This document shows, piece after piece, positions 16,166-24,820 of a stretch of 28,072 nucleotides of DNA. Below the pieces are notes generated by a model. That model was given only the letters and a program-made list of their open reading frames with translations. It was not told the DNA's origin and made no database searches. How positions within the stretch are numbered: the stretch's first letter is position 1; each line of letters opens with the position of its first letter. Made by a program: the position numbers and the translations under genes. This DNA is from Nostoc sp. CHAB 5715 (GTDB taxonomy: Bacteria; Cyanobacteriota; Cyanobacteriia; Cyanobacteriales; Nostocaceae): positions 1-28,072 of the forward strand of contig NZ_JAIVFR010000001.1 of assembly GCF_020829685.1 (NCBI RefSeq). Reading direction: 5' to 3'.

Positions 16166-16362
16166 CAATATAAATATAATATTATAAATTGTTTGATTAT
16201 AGCTTACGTGTTATTACTGTTGAGCTTTAGATATAAAGATTTATTTTAAAGAATATCACTGCATCGCAGAGTAAAAGGGTGGTATCAGCCAAAAGCCGCT
16301 CAAAAAACTTAATTTAGTTTGGTGTGGTGGAAGCCGGATTTCAGAAATAGCAGCCATGATGG

Positions 16363-16530
16363 AACAATGGCATTGTCAACCGAAACAATGGCATTGTCAA
16401 CCGAAACAATGGCATTGTCAGCCGAAACAATGGCATTGTCAGCCGAAACAATGGCATTGTCAGCCAAAACAATGGCATTGTCAGCCAAAACAATCGCATT
16501 GTTAGCCGAAACAATGGCATTGTCAGCCGA
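16363..16530. repeat. 21-bp tandem array C, eight units
   Basis: Eight contiguous 21-bp units with core AACAATGGCATTGTC followed by AGCCGA/AACCGA/AGCCAA. The core contains the imperfect palindrome ACAATGGCATTGT. It is the only feature seen in 16166-16608 between the kinase-like and TetR genes. An open frame (MALSAET heptads) runs through it but has no ribosome site. Confidence 0.95.
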
Positions 16531-16608
16531 TGTATAGATATCTTATTTTATCAGATATAAGATTCCTATTTGATTTTTGAATAAACACCGTACACCTCGA
16601 AAAGCCTG

Positions 16609-16636
16609 ATTCCCTACTCCCTATTCCCTACTCCCC
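16609..16636. repeat. Short STRR tract of TCCCTAC/TCCCTAT heptamers
   Basis: About four seven-base units (TTCCCTACTCCCTATTCCCT) just downstream of the TetR gene's 3' end. Confidence 0.7.
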
Positions 16637-16729
16637 GCCTACGCAAATAATTTCAAAAATCAAAGCGGATTACTGTATAACCTAAGCGCTTGGGTTTATC
16701 AATAGATCGCGTTTCCCGATATTCAATCC

Positions 16730-17386
16730 CTAATTTTCAGTACGTCGCACACCAGCCAAAATAAAATTAACTGCTGCTTGAGTATGCTGCTCAATCATTT
16801 CTGGACTCAGCAGTTGCAAATCGGGTCTAGTATGCTTGATGTTTTCGTAAGCGTTGAAGTATAAATTACAAACCCCAATAATATGAAGAGTGGTGATAAA
16901 TGGATCGATCTTACGGAAACAACCTTCAGCCATCCCCCGCTCTAAAATCTTGATCAGATAGCTAAAATTTTCTTGCCAATTCCCCTGTTTGAAATACTTT
17001 CCCTGATTTTGGTTTGCTTCTTGAAACCAAAGCATCCCCCGGTGCGGGTGAGCAGCTTCATAAGCGATCGCTTCTTTGACAAGCACCTTCAACGCCTCCT
17101 CTGGTGGGAACTGATCTAAATTTAGCTGCTCAAACCCTTCGTGCATCTCCACCGCCGGACGTTGCAGAACAGCTTCATATAGTCCTTCCTTGCTCTGGAA
17201 ATAGTAGTAAATCATCGCTGTGGTGACATCTGCACCTCTAGCGATCGCTTCTGTCCGCGCCCCTTGAAGTCCATTTCTGGCAAACTCCGCTTCCGCCGCA
17301 TCAAGAATCTGCTTTTTCGTCGCTTCTGCATCGCGCACCTGACGCGGCTTTTTAGCTGAGAATTTTGACTGCGTTGAACGACCCAC
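16730..17386 (-). CDS. TetR-family transcriptional regulator
   Basis: 218 residues. An N-terminal helix-turn-helix at about 27-72 (ILDAAEAEFARNGLQGARTEAIA ... VTTAMIYYYFQSKEGLYEAVL) is typical of TetR repressors. The C-terminal ligand-binding part includes a conserved HPHRGMLWFQEANQ segment, resembling the CerR/RutR-like C-terminal family. The start is GTG at 17386, supported by GGAG five bases upstream and an in-frame TGA four codons before. It is divergent from the Rieske oxygenase gene, and two inverted repeats lie between them, so local repression with ligand release is expected. The ligand is unknown. Confidence 0.88.
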   Translation of the reverse strand: MGRSTQSKFSAKKPRQVRDAEATKKQILDAAEAEFARNGLQGARTEAIARGADVTTAMIYYYFQSKEGLYEAVLQRPAVEMHEGFEQLNLDQFPPEEALKVLVKEAIAYEAAHPHRGMLWFQEANQNQGKYFKQGNWQENFSYLIKILERGMAEGCFRKIDPFITTLHIIGVCNLYFNAYENIKHTRPDLQLLSPEMIEQHTQAAVNFILAGVRRTEN

Positions 17387-17415
17387 GTTGCTCCATCATC
17401 ATAACGAAAATATAT

Positions 17416-17437
17416 TAACTAAAAAATTGCTTAGTAG
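17416..17437. promoter_or_regulatory. TetR-type operator half of a pair (site 1)
   Basis: TAACTAAAAAATTGCTTAGT is a decayed version of the palindrome at 17476-17493, sharing its first 13 bases. It lies between the TetR start codon and the TTGACA box, where binding could block the regulator's own promoter. Confidence 0.5.
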
Positions 17438-17466
17438 TTGACATAGAAGATGAAATTTATTAAATT
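17438..17466 (+). promoter_or_regulatory. Probable promoter of the Rieske oxygenase gene
   Basis: A perfect TTGACA (17438-17443) is followed after 17 bp by TAAATT (17461-17466). The predicted start of transcription is about 17473, which is exactly where the stronger operator begins. Confidence 0.5.
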
Positions 17467-17475
17467 AATACTCAT

Positions 17476-17493
17476 TAACTAAAAAATTAGTTA
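17476..17493. promoter_or_regulatory. TetR-type operator (site 2)
   Basis: Perfect inverted arms TAACTAA and TTAGTTA around AAAA. A further GTTAGTTA follows. Its position over the predicted transcription start suggests repression of the downstream gene by the divergent TetR protein. Inferred, not proven. Confidence 0.55.
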
Positions 17494-17697
17494 GTTATTT
17501 CAGCAATGCAGGAACCAAAATTAGCCGAGCAAATGCGCGGTTATATTAGTTCGTCCATTGCAGACAAGACTTTAATTATCGCAATTTGCATTCAAAAGAG
17601 TGATGTAGGGCAGGCGGCACTAAGTTTCAATATTGCGTTACCTTTTGCTAACGCATCTAGGAATTTATCAATAAATTATCAATATTTTGGAGGAAAA

Positions 17698-18651
17698 ATG
17701 GAACCAATTTTACCTGGTGCGCCTTGGTTAATCGCGCACAAATCTACATTAGGAGTGAATAAACCGAATAAAATCACATTAAACGGGCAGGATTATGTCA
17801 TTTGGCAAAACCAAAAAGGTGAAGTGTTTGCTCTTGATAACATCTGTCCGCACATGCAAGCACCATTATCAAACGGCTGGGTTTGCCAAGAGAGAGATAC
17901 CATTACTTGCCCTTTTCATGCACTAGAATTTGATGGACAAGGCAGACTACAGCAAGGAGATAAAAAAGACACTCAGCCAATTATCAAACCATTAGAGCTA
18001 ATTATTAACAATGATTGCATCTGGACTTATGCTGGATTTGAGCCAAGATTGCCTATCCCAGATTTGCATCAGAAAATTGTCGATGAATACGAGTTTATCG
18101 GAGTAACTGGGAACAAAAGTATTCAGGGTGACTTTTTGATTAATCTGATGGTTAACTATGACTATAACCACCAAAATGGCACTCATAAAGAACTATTTAA
18201 AATTACATCTTGTGATGTCAGTTATTTTGAAGAAAAAGGATACTATGCCACAGTTAAACAAGAACTGATGAGAGCCAACAACACGCTAGGAGAAATTATC
18301 AAAAATCCTATTTTGGGAATCTTCCCTAAAACTCTTACTAACAAACTCGAATACGCTTTTCCTTCAACTACAGCTTTTTTTGCGAAAACGCCTATTGGTG
18401 ATATTGCTCAAATTCATATTCTCTACCCAGAAACAGAAAAAATCACCAAGACATTTATTTTGATGTATGCCAAAGTCGTCAATCCTTTGATAAAATTTAT
18501 GTTTAAAAATTCAGTTTTACAAGCAGCAGCCACAGTCATTGAACAGGATACACGTGCAGTTGAAAGTTTGTATCCTCGGCAAAAACCAAAAGTTAGATTG
18601 CCAAATGAAGAGATTATGTTCTACGCAGAAAGACTCTACCGCGAGTGGTAA
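17698..18651 (+). CDS. Rieske non-heme iron oxygenase
   Basis: 317 residues from ATG 17698, chosen because TTTTGGAGG lies five bases upstream and family homology starts with PGAPWLIAHKS. The frame stays open for 64 more codons to an ATG at 17506, but that stretch looks non-coding. The Rieske [2Fe-2S] ligands are Cys50-x-His52 and Cys71-x2-His74. The mononuclear iron ligands are likely His168 and His173 in NYDYNHQNGTH, with Asp165 as bridge. Such enzymes use O2 and reduced ferredoxin to hydroxylate or desaturate a substrate. The substrate is unknown. The C-terminal part resembles the cyanobacterial/plant PaO-like group only loosely. It is followed 75 bases on by a broken P450, both apparently under the TetR promoter. 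Confidence 0.85.
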   Translation: MEPILPGAPWLIAHKSTLGVNKPNKITLNGQDYVIWQNQKGEVFALDNICPHMQAPLSNGWVCQERDTITCPFHALEFDGQGRLQQGDKKDTQPIIKPLELIINNDCIWTYAGFEPRLPIPDLHQKIVDEYEFIGVTGNKSIQGDFLINLMVNYDYNHQNGTHKELFKITSCDVSYFEEKGYYATVKQELMRANNTLGEIIKNPILGIFPKTLTNKLEYAFPSTTAFFAKTPIGDIAQIHILYPETEKITKTFILMYAKVVNPLIKFMFKNSVLQAAATVIEQDTRAVESLYPRQKPKVRLPNEEIMFYAERLYREW

Positions 18652-18726
18652 TTTGGATTGCAAAGCCTAATTACGTTTTACAATTAAGTAGATACTGTAG
18701 CTGATTACTGCTGGAGGTACTCATAT

Positions 18727-19764
18727 ATGCGGCAGCTAAAATCCGCCGAGGAAATGCCTGGTAGCTATGGCTTACCCATCTTAGGAGAGACTTTAGAAAT
18801 ATTTCAGGATTTAGAGTTGTATTTATGGCGACGATTCCAGCAATATGGTTCAGTTTTTAAGACAAGCGTCATGGGGCGTAAACGTGCTTATTTAATTGGC
18901 CCTGATGCTAATCGGCTGGTGCTGGTGGAACAGGCGGAACACATGTCGTCGCGGATAGGGTGGTATTTCTTAGAACCAACATTTGGCAACAATATTTTAT
19001 TACAAGATGGGGAAGAACATCGCCTAACTCGTCGCTTAATGTATCCAGCATTTCACGGAAAAGCGATCGCTACATATTTCGACACCATCTAAAATATTGT
19101 GCAAGACTTCCTCAAAGATTGGGGACAGAGAACGATTCCTTTAAATTCTAGTTTCCGCCAGCTTACCCTGATAAACGAAGCATTGCTATTGCTGTTTGCT
19201 GGACACGAGACGACAGCCTCCTTGCTCAGTTGGGTAATATTTGAATTAGGTAATCATCCAGAATGGCGATCGCGACTACGCCAAGAACAATTAGCAGTTG
19301 TGGGAAATAATTCCCTTAATCTGTCTCATCTCAAACAACTTCCAGATTTAACCAACGTCTTAAAAGAAGTAGAACGGCTTTATCCGCCAGTGTATGCCTA
19401 TAATCGTGGAGTCCTCAAAGATATTGAGTATGCAGGTTATCGCATTCCTGCTGGTTGGTTTGTGACTATCTCGCCGATGTTGACTCACCGTCTACCAGAA
19501 CTCTATACCGATCCCGATCGCTTTGCACCACCTCGTGAAGAAGATAAAAAACATCCTTTAGCACTAATGGGTTTTGGTTATGGTTCGCACAGATGTTTAG
19601 GTATGGAATTTGCCCAAATGGAAATGAAAATCGTGCTTTCTATACTACTTCGCCATTACGACTGGACAGTAAAACCAGATTATTCTGCGATCGCTCCAAT
19701 TTGTCAGCCTTCTAAAGTTAAGGATACTCTACAAGCATATATTGAACCTTTAGGTAGCAACTAA
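18727..19764 (+). pseudogene. Cytochrome P450 pseudogene (CYP120-like), stop codon plus internal deletion
   Basis: The frame opens at ATG 18727 behind GGAGGT and reads the P450 N-terminus (MPGSYGLPILGETLEIFQDLELYLW). A TAA at 19090-19092 interrupts it after YFDTI. The same frame continues as NIVQDFLKDWGQRTIPLNSSFRQLTL and, at about 19170, jumps to INEALLLLFAGHETT, the I-helix. Roughly 100 residues are missing at that join (about 345 codons remain, against about 440 for the family). The downstream half is well preserved: ExxR in EVERLYPP and the heme motif FGYGSHRCLG with the cysteine codon at 19594-19596. The TAA could derive from CAA by one change. It is presumably recently inactivated, since the remaining frame is clean. 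Confidence 0.88.
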
Positions 19765-19860
19765 GTATTTAAAGTGACATAAAGTTTGATTATTTAATAA
19801 AAGATTATATTCAGATGCATTACACCTTGCAGTGATTGATAAAACTTGATTTTACTCTTA

Positions 19861-20030
19861 GAGGGTGTTTGAAAAGCTATATTTGTTACCCAAAGTGTCT
19901 AAATATCCCCCCTAACTCACGCCACTTGCTTGGCTGTTGGCAGAGCCGCAGGGCGCAGTGGCTCCCCCTTGTAAATGGGGGGAATAGTCTCATAAATTAG
20001 ACTAAGAGGTTGTTTGAAAAGTATTTTTAT
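19861..20030. repeat. Direct-repeat pair GGTGTTTGAAAAG around an inverted C/G block
   Basis: GAGGGTGTTTGAAAAG (about 19861) and GAGGTTGTTTGAAAAG (about 20006) are direct copies. Between them, TATCCCCCCTAACTCACGCC is loosely inverted against GGAGCC...CCTTGTAAATGGGGGGAAT. Fragments such as GCCACTTGCTT and GGGCGCAGTGGCT recur near 130-165 and 10110. Probably mobile-element debris. Nothing else was seen in 19765-20086. Confidence 0.6.
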
Positions 20031-20086
20031 TGACATCAAAGCCTCTCTGCGTTTCGGGGCTACGTGTACACACAAGTTTCTTGACT

Positions 20087-20228
20087 TGCAATGCGATTGC
20101 ATCGACTAACAATGCGATTGCATCGACTAACAATGCGATTGTATCGACTAACAACACGATTGTATCGACTAACAACACGATTGTATCGACTAACAACACG
20201 ATTGTATCGACTAACAATGCGATTGTAG
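20087..20228. repeat. 21-bp tandem array A, about seven units
   Basis: Contiguous 21-bp units, AACAATGCGATTG + CATCGACT early in the array and AACAACACGATTG + TATCGACT later, with the last one truncated. The unit shares AACAATGC...ATGCATCG/ATTGCATCG wording with array B at 26429. 20229-20351 has nothing recognisable. Confidence 0.93.
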
Positions 20229-20351
20229 TGCTGGATTTAGCACAGATTTTGAGTTAAGCGGCTCTTTCAAAATTCCAATTTTTGCATCATTAAAGATAGT
20301 TTTTGAATTACTACGGCTCAGTTTAAAGCTTTGGAGTGGTAGGATTTTTGG

Positions 20352-21170
20352 ATGTTTGATAACATCTGCAAATTCCTCGCTGAAAACTTTTCCACCGACT
20401 TTGCCACTTGGCTGTTGGGAGAACCCATTTCCCTCACAGAGTTAAGTCCTTCTGAACTGTCGTTAGAACCTATTCGAGCCGATGCACTAATTTTATTGGA
20501 ATCGACTGAACTAGTACTTCACCTAGAGTTTCAGACTCAACCCGATGTTAATCTGCCATTTCGCATGATTGACTATCGGTTGCGAGTGTATCGCCGCTTT
20601 CCCCAAAAGCAGATGCGTCAAGTGGTGATCTATCTTAAAGAAACAAGCTCAGAACTCGTGCAACAAAATACTTTTACCATTGCTGGTACTCGCCACGAGT
20701 TCGAGGTAATTCGATTATGGGAACAGCCGATAGAAGTATTTTTGCGCTATCCAGGTTTATTTCCATTCGCGGTATTAGGCGAGACAGATGACCGTGCAAG
20801 TACATTACAGCAAGTAGCACAGGAAATTATCGGGATTCCTGACCAACGGTTGCAGAATAATGTTGCAGCTGCCACAGCAATTTTAGCTGGTCTAGTATTA
20901 GAGAAAGGGTTAATTCAAAGAGTATTACGGAGAGACAATATGCGCGAATCTGTAATTTATCAAGAGATTGAGGCTGAAGCTCAGGCAAAAGGTAGAGCAC
21001 AAGGTATAGCCGAAGGTAGAGCCGAAGGCTTACAAGAGGGGATTCGGCGGGTTACGATTAATCTGCTCAAAAGCCAAATGCCTTTGGAGGAAGTGGCAAA
21101 ATTGACTGGGTTATCAATTGAAGATGTACAGTTGTTGCAAACAGAGATAGAAGGTCAAAATAATTCGTAA
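20352..21170 (+). CDS. Rpn-family recombination-promoting nuclease/putative transposase
   Basis: 272 residues. The N-terminal half shows the PD-(D/E)XK-type core of the Rpn/YhgA-like family: RADALILL with the acidic metal ligand, then VLHLEFQTQPD with the E-x-Q motif, and FRMIDYRLRVYRRF. A C-terminal helical tail has Ala/Gly/Glu repeats (AEAQAKGRAQGIAEGRAEGLQEG) and ends in LTGLSIEDVQLLQ, typical of these proteins. Rpn nucleases are DNA endonucleases thought to move or promote recombination. They are abundant in Nostoc. No flanking inverted repeats identify it as mobile. The stop codon lies at the border of AATTCGTAATTCGT repeats. Confidence 0.85.
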   Translation: MFDNICKFLAENFSTDFATWLLGEPISLTELSPSELSLEPIRADALILLESTELVLHLEFQTQPDVNLPFRMIDYRLRVYRRFPQKQMRQVVIYLKETSSELVQQNTFTIAGTRHEFEVIRLWEQPIEVFLRYPGLFPFAVLGETDDRASTLQQVAQEIIGIPDQRLQNNVAAATAILAGLVLEKGLIQRVLRRDNMRESVIYQEIEAEAQAKGRAQGIAEGRAEGLQEGIRRVTINLLKSQMPLEEVAKLTGLSIEDVQLLQTEIEGQNNS

Positions 21171-21295
21171 TTCGTAATACTTCGGCTACGCCCTTCTCTA
21201 CGAGAGGCTGCGCCAACGGCTACGCTCAGGACAAGCGAGCGTACAAGTTCGTAATACTTCGACTACGCTCAGTACAAGTTCGTAATTCGTAATTA
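21160..21295. repeat. AATTCGTAAT/GGCTACGCTCA repeats
   Basis: AATTCGTAAT units at 21162-21178 and 21280-21295 bracket alternating CTTCGGCTACGC, GGCTACGCTCAGGACAAG and CGACTACGCTCAGTACAAG segments. These are common cyanobacterial dispersed repeats. They overlap the 3' end of the Rpn gene. Confidence 0.7.
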
Positions 21296-21336
21296 TTACG
21301 CTGTGGATGAATCCGGGTGGCTCTGAATAAAAACGA

Positions 21337-21382
21337 GAGCGATCGCTTTTTACTCGCACCTTTTCTAAAAAGGCGATCGCTC
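21337..21382. terminator. HIP1-based stem-loop between convergent genes
   Basis: GAGCGATCGCTTTTTA and TAAAAAGGCGATCGCTC form a stem of about 16 bp with one bulged G. It lies between the plus-strand Rpn gene and the minus-strand DUF445 gene, so it is placed to end transcription from both sides. There is no classic T-run after the stem, so the function is uncertain. Confidence 0.4.
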
Positions 21383-21455
21383 AATTTAACTCATTTCACA
21401 ATCTGGGCAACTTGCAACTATAATTTGATAAAAATTTATAGTCAAAAACACAAAA

Positions 21456-22691
21456 TCAATATTGACTAAATATTAAAAACACTGTCTGTAATAATCCAAT
21501 GACAAAACCCAAAACACCGCCTAAAGTTACAATCGCTTGTAATTCATTTTTTACAATTCCCTCAATTGCAGCTTCTAAATCAGCCGGTGAAGTTGATTTT
21601 ACCCGATCAACTATCACTTGATCTATCGACAAAATCGGAATTGCTTGCGCCACAATTACTTCTAAATCTTTTTCCAAATATTTATCTAATATTAAAGCCA
21701 ACTCTTGACTCATGACTTCTAAAGAAGTACTGACAACAGGTGAAGTACTAAGACGATTCAGCAGCACTCCAGCAATATTTTCCCAATCAACAGAATCAGT
21801 TAATCCTTGTAAAAAATCGCTGCCACTGTTTTGTAAGTAATGGCGGACACTTTCGCGGGTGGTCTTTCGGAGTTGGCGCACTGTCCCAATTGGCAAGTTT
21901 TGTAATGATAAATTTTGCAGTAATTTCCGAATGCGATCGCGCATTTGCAAATCTTGAGTCAATTCCTGCAAGCGAGTATTGGCAGCCTCTTTTTCATCCA
22001 AGCAAAAAGTCCGTAGGCGTGTGAGAGTATTACGTAAGCCAAACAAATTTGCTACTACCCAATAAGTTCCACTGGTTTTTTCGCGGAAGCCTTCATCAAT
22101 AATTTGAATTGTGCGATCGGTCAAAAAATCAACTATCGTTTGCCGCAGCACATCTGGCGGTAAAACTGCTTGCAACAACCAATCAGCAAGCCGTGTGGCT
22201 TGTTCTTCACTCAATTGAAATTCCAGCAATATCTGGTCAAAAATTTGATTGATCTGCGCTTCCAAAAAGTCTTCTCGTCGCGCTAAAACCTTGAGTAACC
22301 GTGGCAAGGATTCCCCTAGTAAATCCCGCAAAATGCCTGCCACAATTTTGGCACTTTTCTCGTTTTTATCTGTTTTAATTTGTTCAATTGCCAGCCGTAA
22401 CAACCAGAGAATTGCTCCCTGCACGCGTTCTGTTTGCAACAAACGCCGCGCCAGATTTTGCAATTCTTGTGGTGTCAAGAGTGACCCCATGATTGTCTTA
22501 GAAATGTTCAGAGCCAAACGTTCCTGGTTGCGGGGAATCAATCCAGGGGTGAAGGGTACTCTTCGTTCAGCAATATAAATTGCTCGGTAAGGACGGAACA
22601 ACATTTTGATGGCTATATCATTTGTGAAATAGCCAATAATTCCACCCAGTACCGGGGGAGACACATAAAGCCAAAGATGAGACCAGTCCAA
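21456..22691 (-). CDS. DUF445 family membrane protein
   Basis: 411 residues. Hydrophobic segments sit at each end: [19 protein letters not shown] near the N-terminus, the family signature, and [22 protein letters not shown] at the C-terminus. Between them is a long amphipathic, charged region (about 60-380). This is the YheB-like DUF445 architecture, anchored at both ends in the inner membrane. Function unknown; some bacterial relatives are associated with cell-surface or envelope traits. The start is TTG at 22691, chosen because family homology begins with [13 protein letters not shown] and no nearby ATG fits. Upstream is repeat-derived sequence without a ribosome site. Confidence 0.82.
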   Translation of the reverse strand: MDWSHLWLYVSPPVLGGIIGYFTNDIAIKMLFRPYRAIYIAERRVPFTPGLIPRNQERLALNISKTIMGSLLTPQELQNLARRLLQTERVQGAILWLLRLAIEQIKTDKNEKSAKIVAGILRDLLGESLPRLLKVLARREDFLEAQINQIFDQILLEFQLSEEQATRLADWLLQAVLPPDVLRQTIVDFLTDRTIQIIDEGFREKTSGTYWVVANLFGLRNTLTRLRTFCLDEKEAANTRLQELTQDLQMRDRIRKLLQNLSLQNLPIGTVRQLRKTTRESVRHYLQNSGSDFLQGLTDSVDWENIAGVLLNRLSTSPVVSTSLEVMSQELALILDKYLEKDLEVIVAQAIPILSIDQVIVDRVKSTSPADLEAAIEGIVKNELQAIVTLGGVLGFVIGLLQTVFLIFSQY

Positions 22692-22720
22692 GGGAAGAAT
22701 TAAAAAAGTTAGGAGTTAGG

Positions 22721-22804
22721 AGAGACGCGATTAATCGCGTCTGTACAAGAGTTAGGAGTTAACAGAGACGCGATTAATCGCGTCTGTACAAGAGTTAGGA
22801 GTTA
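22721..22804. repeat. Two direct copies of a palindromic hairpin unit
   Basis: A unit of about 41 bp, containing the perfect palindrome GACGCGATTAATCGCGTC (22724-22741 and 22767-22784) and ending GTACAAGAGTTAGGAGTTA, is repeated at 43-bp spacing between DUF445 and menG. Confidence 0.9.
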
Positions 22805-22855
22805 GGAATGATAAATTTTAAATGAGAATTTATCACTACTCATAATTCATAACTT

Positions 22856-23560
22856 TTAACTAATAACTCCTAATTTACTAAGCACTAGCACTCCCATCAT
22901 ACCGTTCACAATGGTGTAGTGTGTGGCAACAGCAAAACCAACTTGACGCGCTAACTTTATTTGCTCTCTCCCGATGGGAAAGCGGTCTAAGCTAGGGCTG
23001 ATGTAAGCATATTCTTCTTTTAACCCTAAATAACTGGCAACTGGCACTACAAAACTGTCCAGATACAACTGCTGAAAGGCACGTAGCTGAGGATTACTCG
23101 GTCGATGAAAGTCTAAAATTGCGGCTTTAGCACCCGGCTTCAAAACCCGGTATAACTCTTGGAGACTGCGGGGAATATCCTTAACATTTCTTAAACCATA
23201 GCCCATTGTTGCGGCATCAAATTGGTTATCATCAAAGGGTAAATTTAGCACGTCGGCTTCTATCCAGGCGATCGCAGGTTGGGGGTACTGCCAATGTGAG
23301 CGTTCTTTAGCTTTTTCTAGCAGGTTGGGTGAAAAATCCACTCCGTATACCTTCCCTGTTGCTCCTGTCCGCCGTGCCAGACGTAAGGCTAAATCACCAC
23401 TACCGCAACACAAATCTAATGCAGTATCACCCGATTTAGCTGCACTCCATTTCACTGCCATTTCCTTCCATATCCGATGCTGTCCCAGACTCAACCAATC
23501 GTTCAACTGGTCATAAACTGGAGCAATACGGTTAAAAATGGACTGAATTTCGTTAGTCAT
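22856..23560 (-). CDS. menG: Demethylnaphthoquinone methyltransferase (MenG/UbiE)
   Basis: 234 residues from ATG 23560. An S-adenosylmethionine-dependent methyltransferase with motif I LDLCCGSGDLA (48-58), the UbiE signatures FNRIAPVYDQLNDWLSLGQHRIWK near the N-terminus and GYGLRNVKDIPRSLQELYRVLKPG in the middle. In cyanobacteria it methylates 2-phytyl-1,4-naphthoquinone in the last step of phylloquinone synthesis for photosystem I. The frame extends 13 codons upstream (MPYAPCPMPNTQS), but that part is translated heptamer repeat, so the internal ATG is chosen. No Shine-Dalgarno is visible. Confidence 0.93.
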   Translation of the reverse strand: MTNEIQSIFNRIAPVYDQLNDWLSLGQHRIWKEMAVKWSAAKSGDTALDLCCGSGDLALRLARRTGATGKVYGVDFSPNLLEKAKERSHWQYPQPAIAWIEADVLNLPFDDNQFDAATMGYGLRNVKDIPRSLQELYRVLKPGAKAAILDFHRPSNPQLRAFQQLYLDSFVVPVASYLGLKEEYAYISPSLDRFPIGREQIKLARQVGFAVATHYTIVNGMMGVLVLSKLGVIS

Positions 23561-23561
23561 T

Positions 23562-23651
23562 GATTGGGTATTGGGCATGGGGCATGGGGCATAGGGCATA
23601 GGGCATGGGGCATCGGTTTTTGACTAATGACTAATGACTAATGACTAATGA
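23562..23651. repeat. STRR tract filling the menG/response-regulator gap
   Basis: GGGGCAT/GGGCATA heptamers (about 23570-23612) are followed by TAATGAC heptamers (23624-23651). The block begins one base past the menG start codon and runs into the last codons of the response-regulator gene. Confidence 0.88.
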
Positions 23652-24583
23652 CAACTAGTAAGAGCGATCGCTATCAGTTGGGCTGATAAATTAATTAGCA
23701 TTAATTCATCTTCCCGTAAAGTGCAGGGTTGTTTCCACTGTAAGGATAATACGCCCAAAAGTTGATTACGGTAGCTAATTGGGATAACTAAATGTGCTTC
23801 CACACCCGTATTTTTGTAGTGAATAGCATCAACTAATTTAGTGTCTTTAAGTATATTTAAGGAAACTTGCATTTGCCCGGTGGCGATCGCTTCCTTTGTT
23901 AGTGGGTCAAAAGATAGCCAATTTTTTATTGTACCTGTATCGCTGTAAGTTCCTTGAGTCGCAATCAGAGTATTTCCATCTGTAAGTTGCAGAATACACC
24001 CGTCTGCTGCAAAAGTCTCACTCACAGCCCTAGCAATTGGAGCAAGAGTTTCTTCTAAGCTAGAAGCTGCTTGAGTTACCTGTACCAAAACACTCAGCAG
24101 AGCTATTTGAGCATGAGAACGGCGTAATTCTTCTGTACGTTGCTTGAGCAAGTCGTAGGTTTCTGCTGCTCTTTGCACCACTGCCTTCAGTTCGCCTGGG
24201 TCCCAAGGCTTAGTGATATATTTGTAGACTTGCCCCGCATTAATCGCCTCTACCAAGTCTTCAATATCAGTAAATCCGGTAAGAATTATCCTAACCGTAT
24301 CGGGAAACTGAGGTACAGTCTTGCTGAGAAACTCAGTTCCTTTCATTTCTGGCATCCGTTGATCGGAAATAATCACCGCTACCTCTCCTTCTGCTGCCAA
24401 AACTTCTAGGGCGTTCACCCCACTATCAGCTTTCAGAACATTAAAGTCGCGTCGAAAGGTGCGATAAAGCAGATCGAGATTATCTGGCTCATCGTCAACT
24501 ACCAGGATTTTCAGCTTTTTTGGTTGTTGGAGAGTCATCAGTGGATATTGGAGTTTATCAATTTCGAGACTGGGCTTATCCAT
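23645..24583 (-). CDS. Response regulator with receiver and GAF domains
   Basis: 312 residues. The receiver domain (about 24-145) is intact: VVDDEPDN acidic pair, phosphoacceptor Asp74 in IISDQRMP, Thr102 in LTGFTD and Lys125 in ITKPWDP. The DQRMPEMKGTEFL form is typical of receivers linked to hybrid or HD-GYP systems. A coiled linker (about 140-165) leads to a GAF domain (about 165-308, APIARAVSETFAADGCILQL ... HLVIPISYRNQLLGVLSLQW). There is no kinase, HTH or cyclase domain, so it probably signals by protein contact. The start is ATG 24583 behind AAGGAAA; Met16 is an alternative. The last three residues and the stop (SCH-TAG) lie in heptamer repeat sequence. Confidence 0.87.
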   Translation of the reverse strand: MDKPSLEIDKLQYPLMTLQQPKKLKILVVDDEPDNLDLLYRTFRRDFNVLKADSGVNALEVLAAEGEVAVIISDQRMPEMKGTEFLSKTVPQFPDTVRIILTGFTDIEDLVEAINAGQVYKYITKPWDPGELKAVVQRAAETYDLLKQRTEELRRSHAQIALLSVLVQVTQAASSLEETLAPIARAVSETFAADGCILQLTDGNTLIATQGTYSDTGTIKNWLSFDPLTKEAIATGQMQVSLNILKDTKLVDAIHYKNTGVEAHLVIPISYRNQLLGVLSLQWKQPCTLREDELMLINLSAQLIAIALTSCH

Positions 24584-24820
24584 AAGATATTTCCTTTAAA
24601 TATTCACTATCTTGTTATATTCCATACCAAGCTTAGTTGATAATAGCTCAAATTTATCAAGAGTTTTTACGGAGTTAGCTTGCATTTTAAATACGGTAGC
24701 TGTGAGTGTCACAGAGGATATTTGCCTGCCCAAATATCTCAAGCAAGAAAAAATTGCATAAGAAGAATTAACTAGATAAGTTTCTACAGATCAACTCAAG
24801 GCAGTAGTTATGCTCAGAAC

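Noticed and set aside
16363..16530. CRISPR array
   Set aside because: Units are contiguous with no unique spacers and no cas genes are nearby. The same holds for the other four arrays.
20030..20257. 75-codon open frame over array A
   Set aside because: It is repeat translation (NAIASTN heptads) with no ribosome site.
23561..23599. N-terminal extension of MenG reading MPYAPCPMPNTQS
   Set aside because: It is translated STRR sequence, and family homology starts at the internal ATG 23560.
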